This document shows positions 1-9,802 of a DNA stretch of 64,000 nucleotides, one piece after another. The position numbers and the translations under genes are program-made. The DNA is from Angelakisella massiliensis (GTDB taxonomy: Bacteria > Bacillota > Clostridia > Oscillospirales > Ruminococcaceae), in the NCBI RefSeq assembly GCF_900104675.1, contig NZ_LT629944.1:496001-560000 (forward strand), read 5' to 3'. A model generated the notes under the pieces. That model searched no databases. It was not told where the DNA came from and saw only the letters and a program-made list of their open reading frames with translations. Position 1 is the stretch's first letter. Each line of letters opens with the position of its first letter.

Positions 1-2757
1 AAGGGCGCGGTTCCGGCTGCGGTCATAACCGATGGCCTCACCGGTGGATTTCATTTCGGGAGAGAGGTAAGCGTCCAACCCACGAATCTTGGAGAAAGAG
101 AAGGCGGGAACCTTTACATACCACCTCTTCTTCTCCGGCCAGCACACTTGGGTGATGCCCAGCTCCTTGAGGCTGTGGCCCAGGATGACCCGGGTAGCCA
201 GATTGGCCATAGGCACACCGGTGGACTTGGAGAGGAAGGGAACGGTTCTGGAGGACCGGGGATTGACCTCGATGACATAAACATCCTCATTGGCGTCCAC
301 AATGAACTGAATGTTGTAAAGGCCCACAATACCGATGCCCAGTCCCAGACGGACGGTGTAATCCACAATGGTGTCCTTCACCTTCTGGCTGACGGAGTAG
401 GTGGGATAGACGCTGGTGGAGTCGCCGGAATGGATGCCGGTACGCTCTACCAGTTCCATGATGCCGGGAATAAAGACATCCTTGCCGTCACAGATGGCGT
501 CCACTTCCAGCTCCTTGCCCATGATATACTTATCCACCAAAACGGGCTGCTCGGTGTTGATTTCCACAGCGGTCTGGAGGTATTTCCGCAGGCCCGCCTC
601 ATCGGAGACGATCTGCATGGCCCGTCCGCCCAGCACGTAGGAGGGCCGTACCAGCACAGGATAACCGATGCGGGCGGCAGTCTTTACACCGTCCTCAATG
701 TTGGTCACCGCTTCGCCGGTGGGCTGGGGGATCTGGAGGCGCTCCATGATCTTCTCAAAGCTGTCCCGGTTCTCCGCGTTCTCAATGGCCTTGACGCTGG
801 TACCGATGATGGGCACTCCCAGGGCCTCCAAACGCTCCGCCAGGTTAATGGCGGTCTGTCCGCCCAGGGAGACCACCACGCCCTTGGGGTTCTCCAGGTG
901 AAGGACGTTCATGACATCCTCGATGGTGAGAGGTTCAAAATACAGCTTATCGCTGGTGGTGTAGTCGGTGGAAACAGTCTCGGGGTTATTGTTGATGATG
1001 ATGGCTTCATAGCCCGCTTCCCGAATGGCCCAGATGGCGTGAACGGTGGAATAGTCAAACTCCACGCCCTGACCGATACGGATGGGACCGGAGCCCAGCA
1101 CCACGATCTTTTCCCGGTCGCTGACTACCGATTCGTTCTCATCCTCATAGGTGGAGTAGAAGTAAGGAACATAGGAGTCAAACTCGCTGGCGCAGGTATC
1201 GATCATCTTGTAAACCGGGAAGATGTTCTCCTTTGCCCGCAGACGATACACTTCCAGTTCGTTCATTCCCCACAGCTTGCCGATATACTGATCGCTGACG
1301 CCCAGCTTCTTGGCCTCGCGGAGGATCTCCAGATCCATGGGATGGTCCTTGATGACTTGATCGAAGCGGACGATGTTGCGGATCTTCTCCAGGAAGAAGG
1401 TATCGATCTTGGTGACATCATAGATGAGGTTCAGGTCCACATCGTAGGAGATGAGGCGGGCGATGGCGAAGATCCGGTCATCAGTGGGATTGGCGATATA
1501 CTTCAGCAGTTCGGCCTCGCTCCAGTTATCGAATTTCTTGTGATAAAGATGGTTGACGCCGGTTTCCAGGCTGCGGATGGCCTTCAGCAGGCTTTCCTCG
1601 AAGGTGCGGCCAATGCTCATCACTTCGCCGGTGGCTTTCATCTGGGTGGACAGATGGTTGTCGGCGTTGGCGAATTTATCAAAGGGGAAACGGGGAATCT
1701 TGGTAACCACATAGTCCAGGGCCGGCTCAAAGCTGGCGGGAGTATTGGCAATCTGAATCTCGTCCAAAGTCAAGCCCACAGCGATCTTGGCGGAAACCCG
1801 GGCGATGGGATAACCGCTGGCCTTGGAAGCCAGAGCGGAGGAACGGGATACACGGGGGTTGACCTCAATGAGGTAATAGTCAAAGGACAGGGGGTCCAGG
1901 GCAAACTGAACATTGCAGCCGCCCTCGATCTTCAGCGCCCGGATCAGCTTGAGGGCGCTGTCACGGAGCATATGATACTCCTTGTTGGTCAGGGTCTGGC
2001 TGGGGCAGACCACGATGGAGTCACCGGTGTGGACGCCCACAGGGTCCAGGTTTTCCATATTACAGATGGTGATGGCGGTATCGTTGGCGTCCCGGATCAC
2101 CTCATACTCGATTTCCTTAAAGCCCCGGATGCTCTTTTCCACCAACACCTGATGGACAGGGGAAAGCTTCAGCGCATTTTTGGCCAGCTCCCGCAACTCG
2201 CCCTCATCGTCGGCAAAACCGCCGCCGGTGCCGCCCAGGGTAAAGGCGGGACGAAGAACCACAGGATAACCGATCCGCCCAGCGGCTTCCACCGCCTGTT
2301 CAATGCTCTCCGCAATCTCAGAAGGAAGCACCGGTTCACCCAGGGACTGGCACAGCTCTTTGAACAACTCCCGATCCTCCGCCTGCTCGATGCTCTGGAA
2401 GCTGGTGCCCAGGATCTCCACCTGGCACTCCTCCAGCACACCCTTCCGGGCCAGCTGCACCGCCAGGTTCAGGCCGGTCTGTCCGCCCAGGCCGGGAACA
2501 ATGGCATCGGGGCGCTCATAGCGGATGATCTTGGCCACATATTCCAGGTTCAGCGGCTCCATATACACCTTATCGGCAATGTGAGTGTCGGTCATGATGG
2601 TAGCGGGATTGGAGTTAATGAGGACAACCTCGTAGCCCTCTTCCTTCAGGGCCAGACAGGCCTGGGTGCCGGCATAGTCAAATTCCGCAGCTTGTCCAAT
2701 CACGATGGGGCCGGAACCGATGACCAGCACCTTTTTGATATCTGTTCTCTTAGGCAT
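1..2757 (-). CDS. carB: Carbamoyl-phosphate synthase large subunit (3' end outside window)
   Basis: Makes carbamoyl phosphate from bicarbonate, ammonia (channelled from CarA) and two ATP, the first step of pyrimidine and arginine synthesis. The minus-strand translation starts [21 protein letters not shown] and has the duplicated ATP-grasp architecture of the family: a second start-like block ([18 protein letters not shown]) about 550 residues in, [12 protein letters not shown] and [11 protein letters not shown] loops, and EVNPR motifs in both halves. About 919 residues are present. The family is about 1070 long, so the C-terminal allosteric (MGS-like) domain lies beyond base 1. The ATG at 2757 overlaps the end of carA by 8 bases, so the two are translationally coupled. 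Identity is secure. Confidence 0.97.
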   Translation of the reverse strand, partial: MPKRTDIKKVLVIGSGPIVIGQAAEFDYAGTQACLALKEEGYEVVLINSNPATIMTDTHIADKVYMEPLNLEYVAKIIRYERPDAIVPGLGGQTGLNLAVQLARKGVLEECQVEILGTSFQSIEQAEDRELFKELCQSLGEPVLPSEIAESIEQAVEAAGRIGYPVVLRPAFTLGGTGGGFADDEGELRELAKNALKLSPVHQVLVEKSIRGFKEIEYEVIRDANDTAITICNMENLDPVGVHTGDSIVVCPSQTLTNKEYHMLRDSALKLIRALKIEGGCNVQFALDPLSFDYYLIEVNPRVSRSSALASKASGYPIARVSAKIAVGLTLDEIQIANTPASFEPALDYVVTKIPRFPFDKFANADNHLSTQMKATGEVMSIGRTFEESLLKAIRSLETGVNHLYHKKFDNWSEAELLKYIANPTDDRIFAIARLISYDVDLNLIYDVTKIDTFFLEKIRNIVRFDQVIKDHPMDLEILREAKKLGVSDQYIGKLWGMNELEVYRLRAKENIFPVYKMIDTCASEFDSYVPYFYSTYEDENESVVSDREKIVVLGSGPIRIGQGVEFDYSTVHAIWAIREAGYEAIIINNNPETVSTDYTTSDKLYFEPLTIEDVMNVLHLENPKGVVVSLGGQTAINLAERLEALGVPIIGTSVKAIENAENRDSFEKIMERLQIPQPTGEAVTNIEDGVKTAARIGYPVLVRPSYVLGGRAMQIVSDEAGLRKYLQTAVEINTEQPVLVDKYIMGKELEVDAICDGKDVFIPGIMELVERTGIHSGDSTSVYPTYSVSQKVKDTIVDYTVRLGLGIGIVGLYNIQFIVDANEDVYVIEVNPRSSRTVPFLSKSTGVPMANLATRVILGHSLKELGITQVCWPEKKRWYVKVPAFSFSKIRGLDAYLSPEMKSTGEAIGYDRSRNRAL

Positions 2758-3859
2758 TCTTCTTTCCCTCCTTGTTCTGCTCCATCATGGCAATAAACTG
2801 GTCAAACAAATAAGCCGAATCCTGAGGACCAGGGGCGCTTTCAGGATGATACTGCACCGAAAAGACCTGATCTTCCTTGCAGCAGACACCCTCAGCGGTA
2901 TCATCCAGCAGATTCACATGGGTCAGAGTCAAACCAGTACCTTCCAGTGAAGCGCGGTCCACAGCGTAGGAATGGTTCTGGCTGGTGATTTCAATGCGGC
3001 CGGTCTCCAGGTTCTTGACCGGATGGTTGCCGCCCCGATGACCGAATTTCATCTTGTAGGTACGGGCGCCATAGGCCAGAGAGATCATCTGGTGTCCCAG
3101 GCAGATACCGAAGATGGGCAGCTTACCCCGCAGCTGACGGATCAACTGGATCACCGGCTCAACATCCTCTGGGTCGCCAGGGCCATTGGAGAGGAACACA
3201 CCGTCTGGACCCAGGCGGAGGATCTCCTCGGCGGTAGTGGTATAGGGAACCACTGTCACATTGCAGCTGCGGGCATTGAGGCTGCGGATGATGTTGTGCT
3301 TGATGCCGCAGTCCACCGCCACCACGTCGTACTTATGGCGGGAGGTGCGGGAATACCAGCGCTTTTTGCAGCTGACTCTGGCCACCTGATCCCGGGGCAG
3401 TTCAGTAGCTTTCATCCGGGCTACTGCTTCCTCCCGGTCCGTCTCAGGCGCGGTGAGGAGGACCTTCTGGCTGCCTTCATTGCGGATAATCCGGGTGAGC
3501 ATCCGGGTATCCACACCGGTGATACCGGGAATATCATTTTCCTCCAGCAGCTCAGCCAGGGTCTTGGTAAAGCGGAAGTTGGAAGGCTCGTCATTATAAT
3601 CCCGCACAATCAGTCCGCCGATGGTGGGGGTACCGGTCTCATAGTCCTCGTCGGTGATTCCGTAGTTGCCGATGAGGGGATAGGTCATTACCACCATCTG
3701 ACCGGTGTAGGAGGGATCGGAAACAATCTCCTGATACCCCACCATAGAGGTGTTGAACACCAGCTCCAGCATGGTTTCTTTTCGGGCTCCAAAGCCCCAT
3801 CCGTACAGTTCCCGCCCGTCTTCCAGGACGATCTTACGGTCATAAGGTCTTCTTTCCAT
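2750..3859 (-). CDS. carA: Carbamoyl-phosphate synthase small (glutamine amidotransferase) subunit
   Basis: Hydrolyses glutamine to supply ammonia to CarB. The protein (369 aa, normal length) has the CarA N-terminal domain ([29 protein letters not shown]) and a C-terminal class I glutamine amidotransferase domain with the nucleophile cysteine in FGICLGHQM and a HPE triad near the end ([11 protein letters not shown]). An in-frame GTG lies one codon upstream, but the ATG at 3859 is better spaced from AGGAG. It lies 48 bases after pyrC and overlaps carB, so pyrC-carA-carB is one operon. Confidence 0.97.
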   Translation of the reverse strand: MERRPYDRKIVLEDGRELYGWGFGARKETMLELVFNTSMVGYQEIVSDPSYTGQMVVMTYPLIGNYGITDEDYETGTPTIGGLIVRDYNDEPSNFRFTKTLAELLEENDIPGITGVDTRMLTRIIRNEGSQKVLLTAPETDREEAVARMKATELPRDQVARVSCKKRWYSRTSRHKYDVVAVDCGIKHNIIRSLNARSCNVTVVPYTTTAEEILRLGPDGVFLSNGPGDPEDVEPVIQLIRQLRGKLPIFGICLGHQMISLAYGARTYKMKFGHRGGNHPVKNLETGRIEITSQNHSYAVDRASLEGTGLTLTHVNLLDDTAEGVCCKEDQVFSVQYHPESAPGPQDSAYLFDQFIAMMEQNKEGKKNA

Positions 3860-3907
3860 CACTCACTGCTCCTTTTTGATTCCAAACCCGGCGATATCTT
3901 CCACCGG

Positions 3908-5176
3908 TCACTCCTGCCAAACGATCTGCCCTTCCACCATCGTCATGGTGTTGCGGCCCCGCACCTTCCATCCGGCAAAGGGGGTTGCCCTGCCCATGGA
4001 AAGGAACGTGCCGGGATCGATCTCATACTCCTCTGTCAGCTCCAGCACCGCCAGATCTGCCGGCTGTCCCGGCTCCAATCCTCCCGCAAGTCCAAAGACT
4101 TGTCTGGGCCGCACTGACATCCGCTCCACCAGCTGCTCCAATGTCAACACACCGGGCAGTACCAGGTGGGTATACAGCACTGGAAATGCGGTTTCCAGTC
4201 CCACAATACCCATGAGACTCTTTTCCAGTCCCCTGCCTTTCTCCTCGGCACTGTGGGGAGCATGGTCGGTGGCAATCATATCCACTGTGCCGTCCAGCAG
4301 TCCGGCAATCAGGGCATCCCGGTCTTCCTTCCCTCTCAAAGGAGGATTCATCTTGAAGCGGCCATCCTCCTGGAGATCCTCGTCACACAATACCAGGTAA
4401 TGAGGACCGGTTTCACAGGTTACCCGAACGCCTCTGGCCTTGGCCTGACGAATCAGCTCCACCGATTCCTTGGTGGAAACATGGCAGACATGATACCGGC
4501 AGCCGGTCTCCTCCGCCAACTTCAAATCCCGCTCCACCTGCTTCCATTCGCTGGCCGAGGAGATTCCTTTGTGTCCGTGAGCAGCAGCATAAACCCCTTC
4601 ATGGATCCAGCCACCGGTGAGGAGGCTTTCATCCTCGCAGTGGGCCACGATCATCTGCCCCAGAGCAGCGGCCCGCTCCATAGCCTCGTGCATCCGCTCC
4701 TCCTGCTGCACCCCTTTGCCGTCATCGGAAAAGGCCACCGCTCCTGCTTGGGACAGGGCGGCCATATCCGTCACCTCTCCCCTGCCTGTCTGACCCATGG
4801 TGATGCAGCCATAAGGATATACCCGGATGCGGGCATCCCGGCGAATGGCTTCCTGCTCCACCGCCAGATGCTCCGGCGTATCAGGAGGCGGGTTCAGATT
4901 CGGCATGGAACACAGGGCAGTATATCCTCCCCTGGCTCCTGCCGCCGTGCCTGTAGCCACCGTTTCTTTATAAGAAAAGCCGGGCTCCCGCAGATGAACA
5001 TGAACATCAGCAAAACCCGGTACAATATATTTGCCGGAACAATCCAGCACCGCCGGGCTGTCAGAACGGGAAAGTTCCCTGCCGATCCGAACAACACAGC
5101 CATCTTCTATCAGCACGTCCAAAGGAAAAAATCCCGTTGGGGTGTATGTCATTCCGCCAACCAGCAATCGCTTCAT
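3908..5176 (-). CDS. pyrC: Dihydroorotase
   Basis: Zn-dependent amidohydrolase interconverting carbamoyl aspartate and dihydroorotate, the third step of pyrimidine synthesis. The 422-aa protein shows the type I dihydroorotase metal motif DVHVHLREPG (about residue 56), the conserved asparagine loop in CSMPNLNPPPDTPE, a substrate-binding CETGPHYL, and the catalytic aspartate in TDHAPH. The length is typical. It is the first gene of the pyr operon and is preceded by a good ribosome site (AAAGGAG) and a leader with a hairpin. Confidence 0.96.
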   Translation of the reverse strand: MKRLLVGGMTYTPTGFFPLDVLIEDGCVVRIGRELSRSDSPAVLDCSGKYIVPGFADVHVHLREPGFSYKETVATGTAAGARGGYTALCSMPNLNPPPDTPEHLAVEQEAIRRDARIRVYPYGCITMGQTGRGEVTDMAALSQAGAVAFSDDGKGVQQEERMHEAMERAAALGQMIVAHCEDESLLTGGWIHEGVYAAAHGHKGISSASEWKQVERDLKLAEETGCRYHVCHVSTKESVELIRQAKARGVRVTCETGPHYLVLCDEDLQEDGRFKMNPPLRGKEDRDALIAGLLDGTVDMIATDHAPHSAEEKGRGLEKSLMGIVGLETAFPVLYTHLVLPGVLTLEQLVERMSVRPRQVFGLAGGLEPGQPADLAVLELTEEYEIDPGTFLSMGRATPFAGWKVRGRNTMTMVEGQIVWQE

Positions 5177-5206
5177 CCCTGCCGCTCCTTTCTTTTTTCA
5201 TGCCTC

Positions 5207-5242
5207 GGAAAAAGCACCGTGACATGGGCTGTTACGGTGCTT
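5207..5242 (-). promoter_or_regulatory. Leader hairpin with U-tract before pyrC (possible attenuator)
   Basis: On the minus strand AAGCACCGT (5242-5234) pairs with ACGGTGCTT (5220-5212) and runs into a short T stretch. It lies between the promoter and the pyrC ribosome site, where a pyrimidine attenuator would be expected. I do not see a convincing PyrR binding loop, so the regulator is unknown. Confidence 0.45.
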
Positions 5243-5271
5243 CCAGTGTGTTTGTTTATTTAACCTGTTTT

Positions 5272-5300
5272 ATTCTACCATATTTTCTCCATTCAGGCAA
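5272..5300 (-). promoter_or_regulatory. Sigma-A-type promoter of the pyrC-carA-carB operon
   Basis: Read on the minus strand, TTGCCT (5300-5295) and TAGAAT (5277-5272) are separated by exactly 17 bases. Transcription would start near 5265, giving a leader of about 90 bases before pyrC. Confidence 0.6.
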
Positions 5301-5732
5301 GTGAAAAGGCACACTCTCTTATTCTTTCGGCTATGTTTGCAAAATCTTTGACCATAAATTTCCTTCTTTGCGCTTGTTTGTATGAAACAGAAGAAAAAAT
5401 ATATACTTTTCCTTTCCTGGGGGCAACTGGCTGCCCCAGAAGTTTTAACTATGTGTTTCTTTTCATACAATGGCAGGACAAGTTTATTTGCTCATCCCAA
5501 TACATTCTCACAAGCACATTATTCTTATGAAAAATCAAAAACAACTGCCAAGGGAATGGAACGGAAAACGATTATTCAAAAATGCCTCTTCCTTGGTGTT
5601 GACTTTAAAACAAAAATAGAATAAAATAGATATGATTTGTCAGCGGATGCTGCCGCTTGTACTGATGAAAAAGTCAATGTACAGTGCGTACGCTTTGGGA
5701 GAATACGCCCAGAGCCTCTTACAATTTCACAT
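5301..5732. other. Intergenic stretch without recognisable gene
   Basis: AT-rich spacer between the pyr operon promoter and the first tRNA-Pro piece. Short open frames on both strands lack ribosome sites and family features. No repeat or structure stood out. Confidence 0.5.
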
Positions 5733-5794
5733 CGGGGTGTAGCGCAGTTGGTAGCGCGCATGCTTTGGGAGCGTGAGGCCGGAGTTCGAGCCAC
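5733..5794 (+). pseudogene. Truncated tRNA-Pro(UGG), 5' part
   Basis: The acceptor 5' strand CGGGGTG, the D-arm and a full anticodon arm (CATGC-TTTGGGA-GCGTG, anticodon TGG) are present. The T-arm is degenerate and there is no matching 3' acceptor strand or CCA before the sequence diverges. It is nearly identical to the intact tRNA at 5916 through the anticodon. Its 5' half pairs perfectly with the orphan 3' half at 41528. It is probably an attachment-site remnant of element integration. Confidence 0.75.
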
Positions 5795-5878
5795 ACTTTC
5801 TCAAAATCCCGGAAAGCTCTGGGACGCTAAGGCGGACGGAGTTTTGCCCCTCGCCGGGAACTGGTCAAAAACCGGCGC

Positions 5879-5894
5879 TGACCCCATATTTGAC
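5879..5894 (+). repeat. 16-base repeat next to tRNA-Pro, copy 1
   Basis: TGACCCCATATTTGAC occurs here and again at 41394-41409, each time just upstream of tRNA-Pro sequence. An inverted near-copy lies at 6197-6210. It probably marks the end of a related integrated element. Confidence 0.5.
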
Positions 5895-5915
5895 TACAAT
5901 CAGAAAACTTTATAC

Positions 5916-5991
5916 CCGGGTGTAGCGCAGTTGGTAGCGCGCTTGCTTTGGGAGCAAGATGCCGGGAGTTCGAGTCTCCCCACTCGGACCA
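5916..5991 (+). tRNA. tRNA-Pro (anticodon UGG)
   Basis: A complete cloverleaf can be drawn: acceptor CCGGGTG with CACTCGG, anticodon stem CTTGC/GCAAG around TTTGGGA, T-stem GGGAG/CTCCC around TTCGAGT, discriminator A and encoded CCA. It is directly followed by a strong terminator. With the neighbouring copy at 5733 broken, this may be the only functional copy here. Confidence 0.95.
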
Positions 5992-6031
5992 AAAACCGCC
6001 TCAAAACATCAGTTTTGAGGCGGTTTTTGTA
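5992..6031 (+). terminator. Intrinsic terminator of tRNA-Pro
   Basis: A 16-bp perfect stem (5992-6007 with 6012-6027, core CCGCCTC/GAGGCGG), 4-base loop and T-run. A similar terminator follows the orphan tRNA 3' half at 41581. Confidence 0.9.
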
Positions 6032-6303
6032 ACTTTTTCGACAATGACTTGTTTGGCGTTCTGCATAAATAAGACCTCAAATGTGGTCAACACACTTTTT
6101 CGGATTTGTTTTGAATTTTCGTTGTAGACATGGTTTTTGGCCCGTCTCCGCCACAATTCGTTCCGAAAAGAGGCAAAGGAAAACTGCACAATTTTTGAAA
6201 TATGGGGTCATAACCACCTATTCACGATCAGTTCATGCGGCCACAGCTTTATCTTTGTATCTTGCGTCGCAAAATCTGATGAGCCAGTCTGCGCCTCCCG
6301 GCC

Positions 6304-6332
6304 TTGTCCCTCTCGGCGAGGCCGTATATAAT
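6304..6332 (+). promoter_or_regulatory. Promoter of the SGNH hydrolase-TetR pair
   Basis: TTGTCC (6304-6309), 17-base spacer, TATAAT (6327-6332). The flanking CGGCCT...AGGCCG inverted repeat overlaps the spacer and could be an operator for the downstream TetR protein, but this is inference. Confidence 0.6.
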
Positions 6333-6374
6333 GGCAGTTGGAAACAGTGAAAGAAACGAGTAAGGAGCAGTGCT

Positions 6375-6947
6375 ATGCGGATCCTTATGCTGGGCAACAG
6401 CTTTACATTCACCAACAATATGCCGAAGATGCTCTCTGAGTTGACCGGAGCGGAAGTGATTCACCACACCCGGGGCGGGGCGCGGCTGTCGGAACAGCTG
6501 AACCCCAACACCAACTTGGGCGGACGGACCCAAGCAGCCCTTCAGGACGAGAAGTGGGACTATGTGGTGCTCCAGGAGATGAGCCACGGCCCCATCACCG
6601 CCCCCAAGAGCTTCTTTTCCAGCGTGGAGCAGCTTTGCCGGCAGATTCGGGCAAACGGGGCAGTCCCCATTATGTTCGCCACCTGGACCTACCAGAAGGG
6701 CGGGGCCAAGCTGACGGACAAGGGCTGGGACTACGACGAGATGGCCCAAAAGCTGTCTGAGGCCTACCACAAAGCGGCACGGGAAAATAACGCCCTGATC
6801 GCCGACGTGGGAAACCGCTTTTATGAGCTGTCCCACGCCCAAAGCCTCTACGCCGCGGACGGGGTCCACCCCAATGAGGCGGGCTCCCATATCGCGGCGG
6901 AGACCATTGCAGCAGTGATCCGGCAGCACGAAAAGGAGGCGCAGTAA
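6375..6947 (+). CDS. SGNH/GDSL-family hydrolase
   Basis: Probable cytoplasmic esterase of the SGNH fold (190 aa). The nucleophile block is at the very N terminus (MRILMLGNSFTF, Ser9 as candidate nucleophile). The C-terminal block DGVHPNEAGS supplies the catalytic Asp and His. No signal peptide is visible, and the substrate is unknown. The stop is one base before the start of the TetR gene, so the pair is co-transcribed. It is a different protein from the SGNH hydrolase split between 20.9 and 63.8 kb. Confidence 0.85.
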   Translation: MRILMLGNSFTFTNNMPKMLSELTGAEVIHHTRGGARLSEQLNPNTNLGGRTQAALQDEKWDYVVLQEMSHGPITAPKSFFSSVEQLCRQIRANGAVPIMFATWTYQKGGAKLTDKGWDYDEMAQKLSEAYHKAARENNALIADVGNRFYELSHAQSLYAADGVHPNEAGSHIAAETIAAVIRQHEKEAQ

Positions 6948-6948
6948 T

Positions 6949-7509
6949 ATGCCAAACACCACAAAGCAGGCTCTGGAGGAATCCCTGAAGCATATGCTGC
7001 TGAAAAAGCCCCTGGACAAGATTACCATCCGGGACATCACCGAGGACTGCGGCATCAGCCGCATGGCCTTCTACTACCACTTCAAGGACATCTACGACCT
7101 GGTGGAGTGGGCCTGCATCGAGGACGCGTCCAAGGCCCTCCAGGGGAAGAAGACCTACGAGACCTGGCAGGAGGGACTTCTGCAGATTTTTGAGGCGGTG
7201 CTGGAGAACAAGCCCTTCATCCTCAACGCCTACCGCTGTATCAGCCGGGAGCAGATGGAGCGGTTCCTCTATCAGCTGACCTACGGCCTGATCCGGGGCG
7301 TGGTGGAGGAGCAGAGCCAGGGGACGGCCGTCTCTGAGGAGGACAAGTCCTTTATCGCCGAATTTTACAAGTACAGTTTTGTGGGGGTTATGCTGGACTG
7401 GATTCGTCAGGGGATGACCGCCGACCCCCGGGTGCTTACGGGAAAGATCAGCGCCGCCATGCGGGGCAGCATTGCCAACGCCATCCGAAATTTTTCGGAA
7501 ACAGAATAA
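6949..7509 (+). CDS. TetR/AcrR-family transcriptional regulator
   Basis: 186-aa repressor-like protein. The N-terminal helix-turn-helix reads KITIRDITEDCGISRMAFYYHFKDIYDLVEW (shown in two parts: KITIRDITEDCGIS and RMAFYYHFKDIYDLV). The C-terminal part resembles the ligand domain of DhaS-like TetR proteins. It follows the SGNH hydrolase immediately and precedes oleate hydratase, so it may control either or both. The ligand cannot be read from sequence. Confidence 0.85.
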   Translation: MPNTTKQALEESLKHMLLKKPLDKITIRDITEDCGISRMAFYYHFKDIYDLVEWACIEDASKALQGKKTYETWQEGLLQIFEAVLENKPFILNAYRCISREQMERFLYQLTYGLIRGVVEEQSQGTAVSEEDKSFIAEFYKYSFVGVMLDWIRQGMTADPRVLTGKISAAMRGSIANAIRNFSETE

Positions 7510-7516
7510 GAGCCGC

Positions 7517-7569
7517 TTTACAATCCGGGCCCGATGATCAAAAACTGATCATCGGGCCCGGATTGTAAA
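7517..7569 (+). terminator. 24-bp perfect inverted repeat between TetR and oleate hydratase
   Basis: Arms 7517-7540 and 7546-7569 are perfectly complementary around a 5-base loop (AAAAC). It contains a GGGCCC core in each arm and has no long T-run after it. It could be a bidirectional terminator, an operator or a relic insertion end. Confidence 0.6.
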
Positions 7570-7657
7570 TGGAAGAATGGCTCCCCAGGGGGTAAGATCA
7601 TGCCATCAAATGAATCCGGCCCGCAGAAGCGGCAGGATCGGAAAGGCGGTATCTGAC

Positions 7658-9628
7658 ATGGATAAGAAATTGGGAGCACTGACTGCAGCGGCGGCTGTAG
7701 CTGGAGCGGGCGCGGCGGTAGTCCTGGCAAAGAAGGGGGCGGGCGGCCAAAAGGCGGTGGAGAAGTCCGGGCCTGAAACCTGCGCTTCGGCCTCCTATCG
7801 GAATACGGAGCTGGGGAAACATGAGAAAAACCGCAAGGGCATCTATTATACCAACGGCAACTATGAGGCCTTTGCCCGGCCGGAGAAGCCGGAGGGCGTG
7901 GAGAACAAGAGCGCCTACATTGTGGGCAGCGGCCTGGCGGCCCTGGCGGCGGCCTGCTTCCTGGTGCGGGACGGGCAGATGCCCGGGGACCACATCCACA
8001 TCCTGGAGGCCATGGACGTGGCCGGCGGTGCCTGCGACGGCATCTTCGACCCCAGCCGGGGCTATGTGATGCGGGGCGGCCGGGAGATGGAGGACCACTT
8101 TGAGTGCCTGTGGGACCTGTTCCGCTCCATCCCCTCTTTGGAGAAGCCGGGGGCCTCGGTGTTGGATGAGTTCTACTGGCTCAACAAGCACGACCCCAAC
8201 TACTCCCTGTGCCGGGCAACGGTGGACCGGGGCCGGGACGCCCGCACCGACGGGAAGTTCAACCTGAGCCAGAAGGGCTGCATGGAGATCATGAAGCTCT
8301 TCATGACCCCGGACGAGGACCTGTACGACAAGACCATCGAGGACGTCTTTGACGACGAGGTGTTCTCCTCCACCTTCTGGCTGTACTGGCGGACCATGTT
8401 CGCCTTTGAGAACTGGCACAGCGCCCTGGAGATGAAGCTCTACTTCCAGCGCTTCATTCACCACATCGCGGGACTCCCCGACTTCAGCGCCTTGAAATTT
8501 ACCCGGTACAACCAGTACGAGTCCCTGATTCTGCCCATGCAGAAGTACCTGGAGGAGGCCGGGGTGGACTTCCGCTTCGGCACCGAGGTCACCAACGTGA
8601 TCTTCGACATCCGGGACGGCAGAAAAACGGCCACCGCCATCGAGTGCCGGGTCAACGGCGCGGAGCAGGGCATTGTCCTCACGGAGAACGACCTGGTGTT
8701 CGTCACCAACGGCTCCTGCACCGAGGGGACCATCTACGGCGACCAGGACCACGCCCCCAACGGGGACGCGGAGGTGCGCACCAGCGGCTGCTGGAGTCTG
8801 TGGAAGAACATCGCCAAGCAGGACCCCGCCTTTGGACGGCCGGAGAAGTTCTGCTCCGACATCTCCAAGACCAACTGGGAGTCGGCTACCATCACCACTT
8901 TGGACGACAAGATCCTCCCCTATATCACCAACATCTGCAAGCGGGACCCCCGCACCGGGAAGGTGGTCACCGGAGGCATCGTCAGCTGTCAGGACTCCAA
9001 GTGGCTGCTGAGCTGGACCATCAACCGCCAGGGGCAGTTCAAGGAGCAGGAGCCGGAGAAGGTGTGCGTCTGGGTGTACGGCCTCTTTACCGACGTGCCC
9101 GGCGACTATGTGAAAAAGCCCATGAAGGACTGCACCGGGAAGGAGATCACCCAGGAGTGGCTCTACCACATCGGCGTGCCGGTGGAGCAGATCCCGGACC
9201 TGGCCGCCCACAGCGCCGTGTGCGTGCCCACCATGATGCCCTACATCACCGCCTTCTTTATGCCCCGGACCAGGGGAGACCGGCCCGATGTGATCCCCGA
9301 CGGCTGCGTGAACTTCGCCTTCCTGGGCCAGTTCACCGACACCCCCCGGGACACCGTATTCACCACTGAGTACTCCGTGCGCACTGCTATGGAGGCCGTC
9401 TACGGCCTGCTGGGGGTGGACCGGGGGGTGCCCGAGGTGTGGGGCAGCGTGTACGACATCCGGGAGCTGCTGCACAGCACCGTCTGCCTGATGGACGGCA
9501 GGTCTCCGCTGGAGGTTTCGCTGCCCGGCCCCCTGGAGCTGCTGAAAAAGCCCCTGCTGAAGGCCATCCGGGGGACCGTCATCGAAAAGGTCCTGCGGGA
9601 TCAGGACGTGCTCCGGGACGGCATGTGA
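7658..9628 (+). CDS. Oleate hydratase (67-kDa myosin-cross-reactive antigen family)
   Basis: FAD enzyme that adds water to the cis-9 double bond of oleate and related fatty acids, giving 10-hydroxy acids; in gut bacteria this is seen as detoxification of host and diet unsaturated fatty acids. The 656-aa protein shows an N-terminal hydrophobic Ala/Gly-rich stretch (residues 6-24), then KGIYYTNGNYEAFARP, the dinucleotide-binding IVGSGLAALAAACFL (about 88-102), HILEAMDVAGGA, and the family blocks RGGREMEDHFECLWD and YNQYESLILPMQKYLE. The ATG at 7658 follows a GGCGG site; the frame is open further upstream but that part is not family-like. The gene has the GC-rich composition of the core genes. 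Confidence 0.93.
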   Translation: MDKKLGALTAAAAVAGAGAAVVLAKKGAGGQKAVEKSGPETCASASYRNTELGKHEKNRKGIYYTNGNYEAFARPEKPEGVENKSAYIVGSGLAALAAACFLVRDGQMPGDHIHILEAMDVAGGACDGIFDPSRGYVMRGGREMEDHFECLWDLFRSIPSLEKPGASVLDEFYWLNKHDPNYSLCRATVDRGRDARTDGKFNLSQKGCMEIMKLFMTPDEDLYDKTIEDVFDDEVFSSTFWLYWRTMFAFENWHSALEMKLYFQRFIHHIAGLPDFSALKFTRYNQYESLILPMQKYLEEAGVDFRFGTEVTNVIFDIRDGRKTATAIECRVNGAEQGIVLTENDLVFVTNGSCTEGTIYGDQDHAPNGDAEVRTSGCWSLWKNIAKQDPAFGRPEKFCSDISKTNWESATITTLDDKILPYITNICKRDPRTGKVVTGGIVSCQDSKWLLSWTINRQGQFKEQEPEKVCVWVYGLFTDVPGDYVKKPMKDCTGKEITQEWLYHIGVPVEQIPDLAAHSAVCVPTMMPYITAFFMPRTRGDRPDVIPDGCVNFAFLGQFTDTPRDTVFTTEYSVRTAMEAVYGLLGVDRGVPEVWGSVYDIRELLHSTVCLMDGRSPLEVSLPGPLELLKKPLLKAIRGTVIEKVLRDQDVLRDGM

Positions 9629-9770
9629 CCGTTGGGTTCTGCCATTCTGCGTCCTGAAAACCGAGGAGACGACCGTTACCCAGAATACTTTCATCCCTAA
9701 CCGGGGCCTCCTTCTCAAAGATTATCGCCCGTCATGAGATTGAAAACATTGATATAATGACAAATGAAAG

Positions 9771-9799
9771 AGGATCGTATCGAGTTATGATACGATCCT
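9771..9799. terminator. Hairpin between oleate hydratase and recombinase remnant
   Basis: AGGATCGTATC (9771-9781) pairs with GATACGATCCT (9789-9799). It occupies the same place relative to the recombinase tail as the hairpin at 11372 does relative to the intact recombinase. Confidence 0.6.
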
Positions 9800-9802
9800 C
9801 CT

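Noticed and set aside
148-2796. Very long plus-strand open frame (882 codons) at the start
   Set aside because: It is the antisense of carB, whose minus-strand reading gives a complete family sequence; GC-rich genes often leave such shadow frames.
5637-6032. 131-codon frame across the two tRNA-Pro copies
   Set aside because: It is tRNA sequence and spacer translated by chance.
7598-9718. 706-codon minus-strand frame opposite oleate hydratase
   Set aside because: Shadow of the clearly identified plus-strand gene; no ribosome site or domain.
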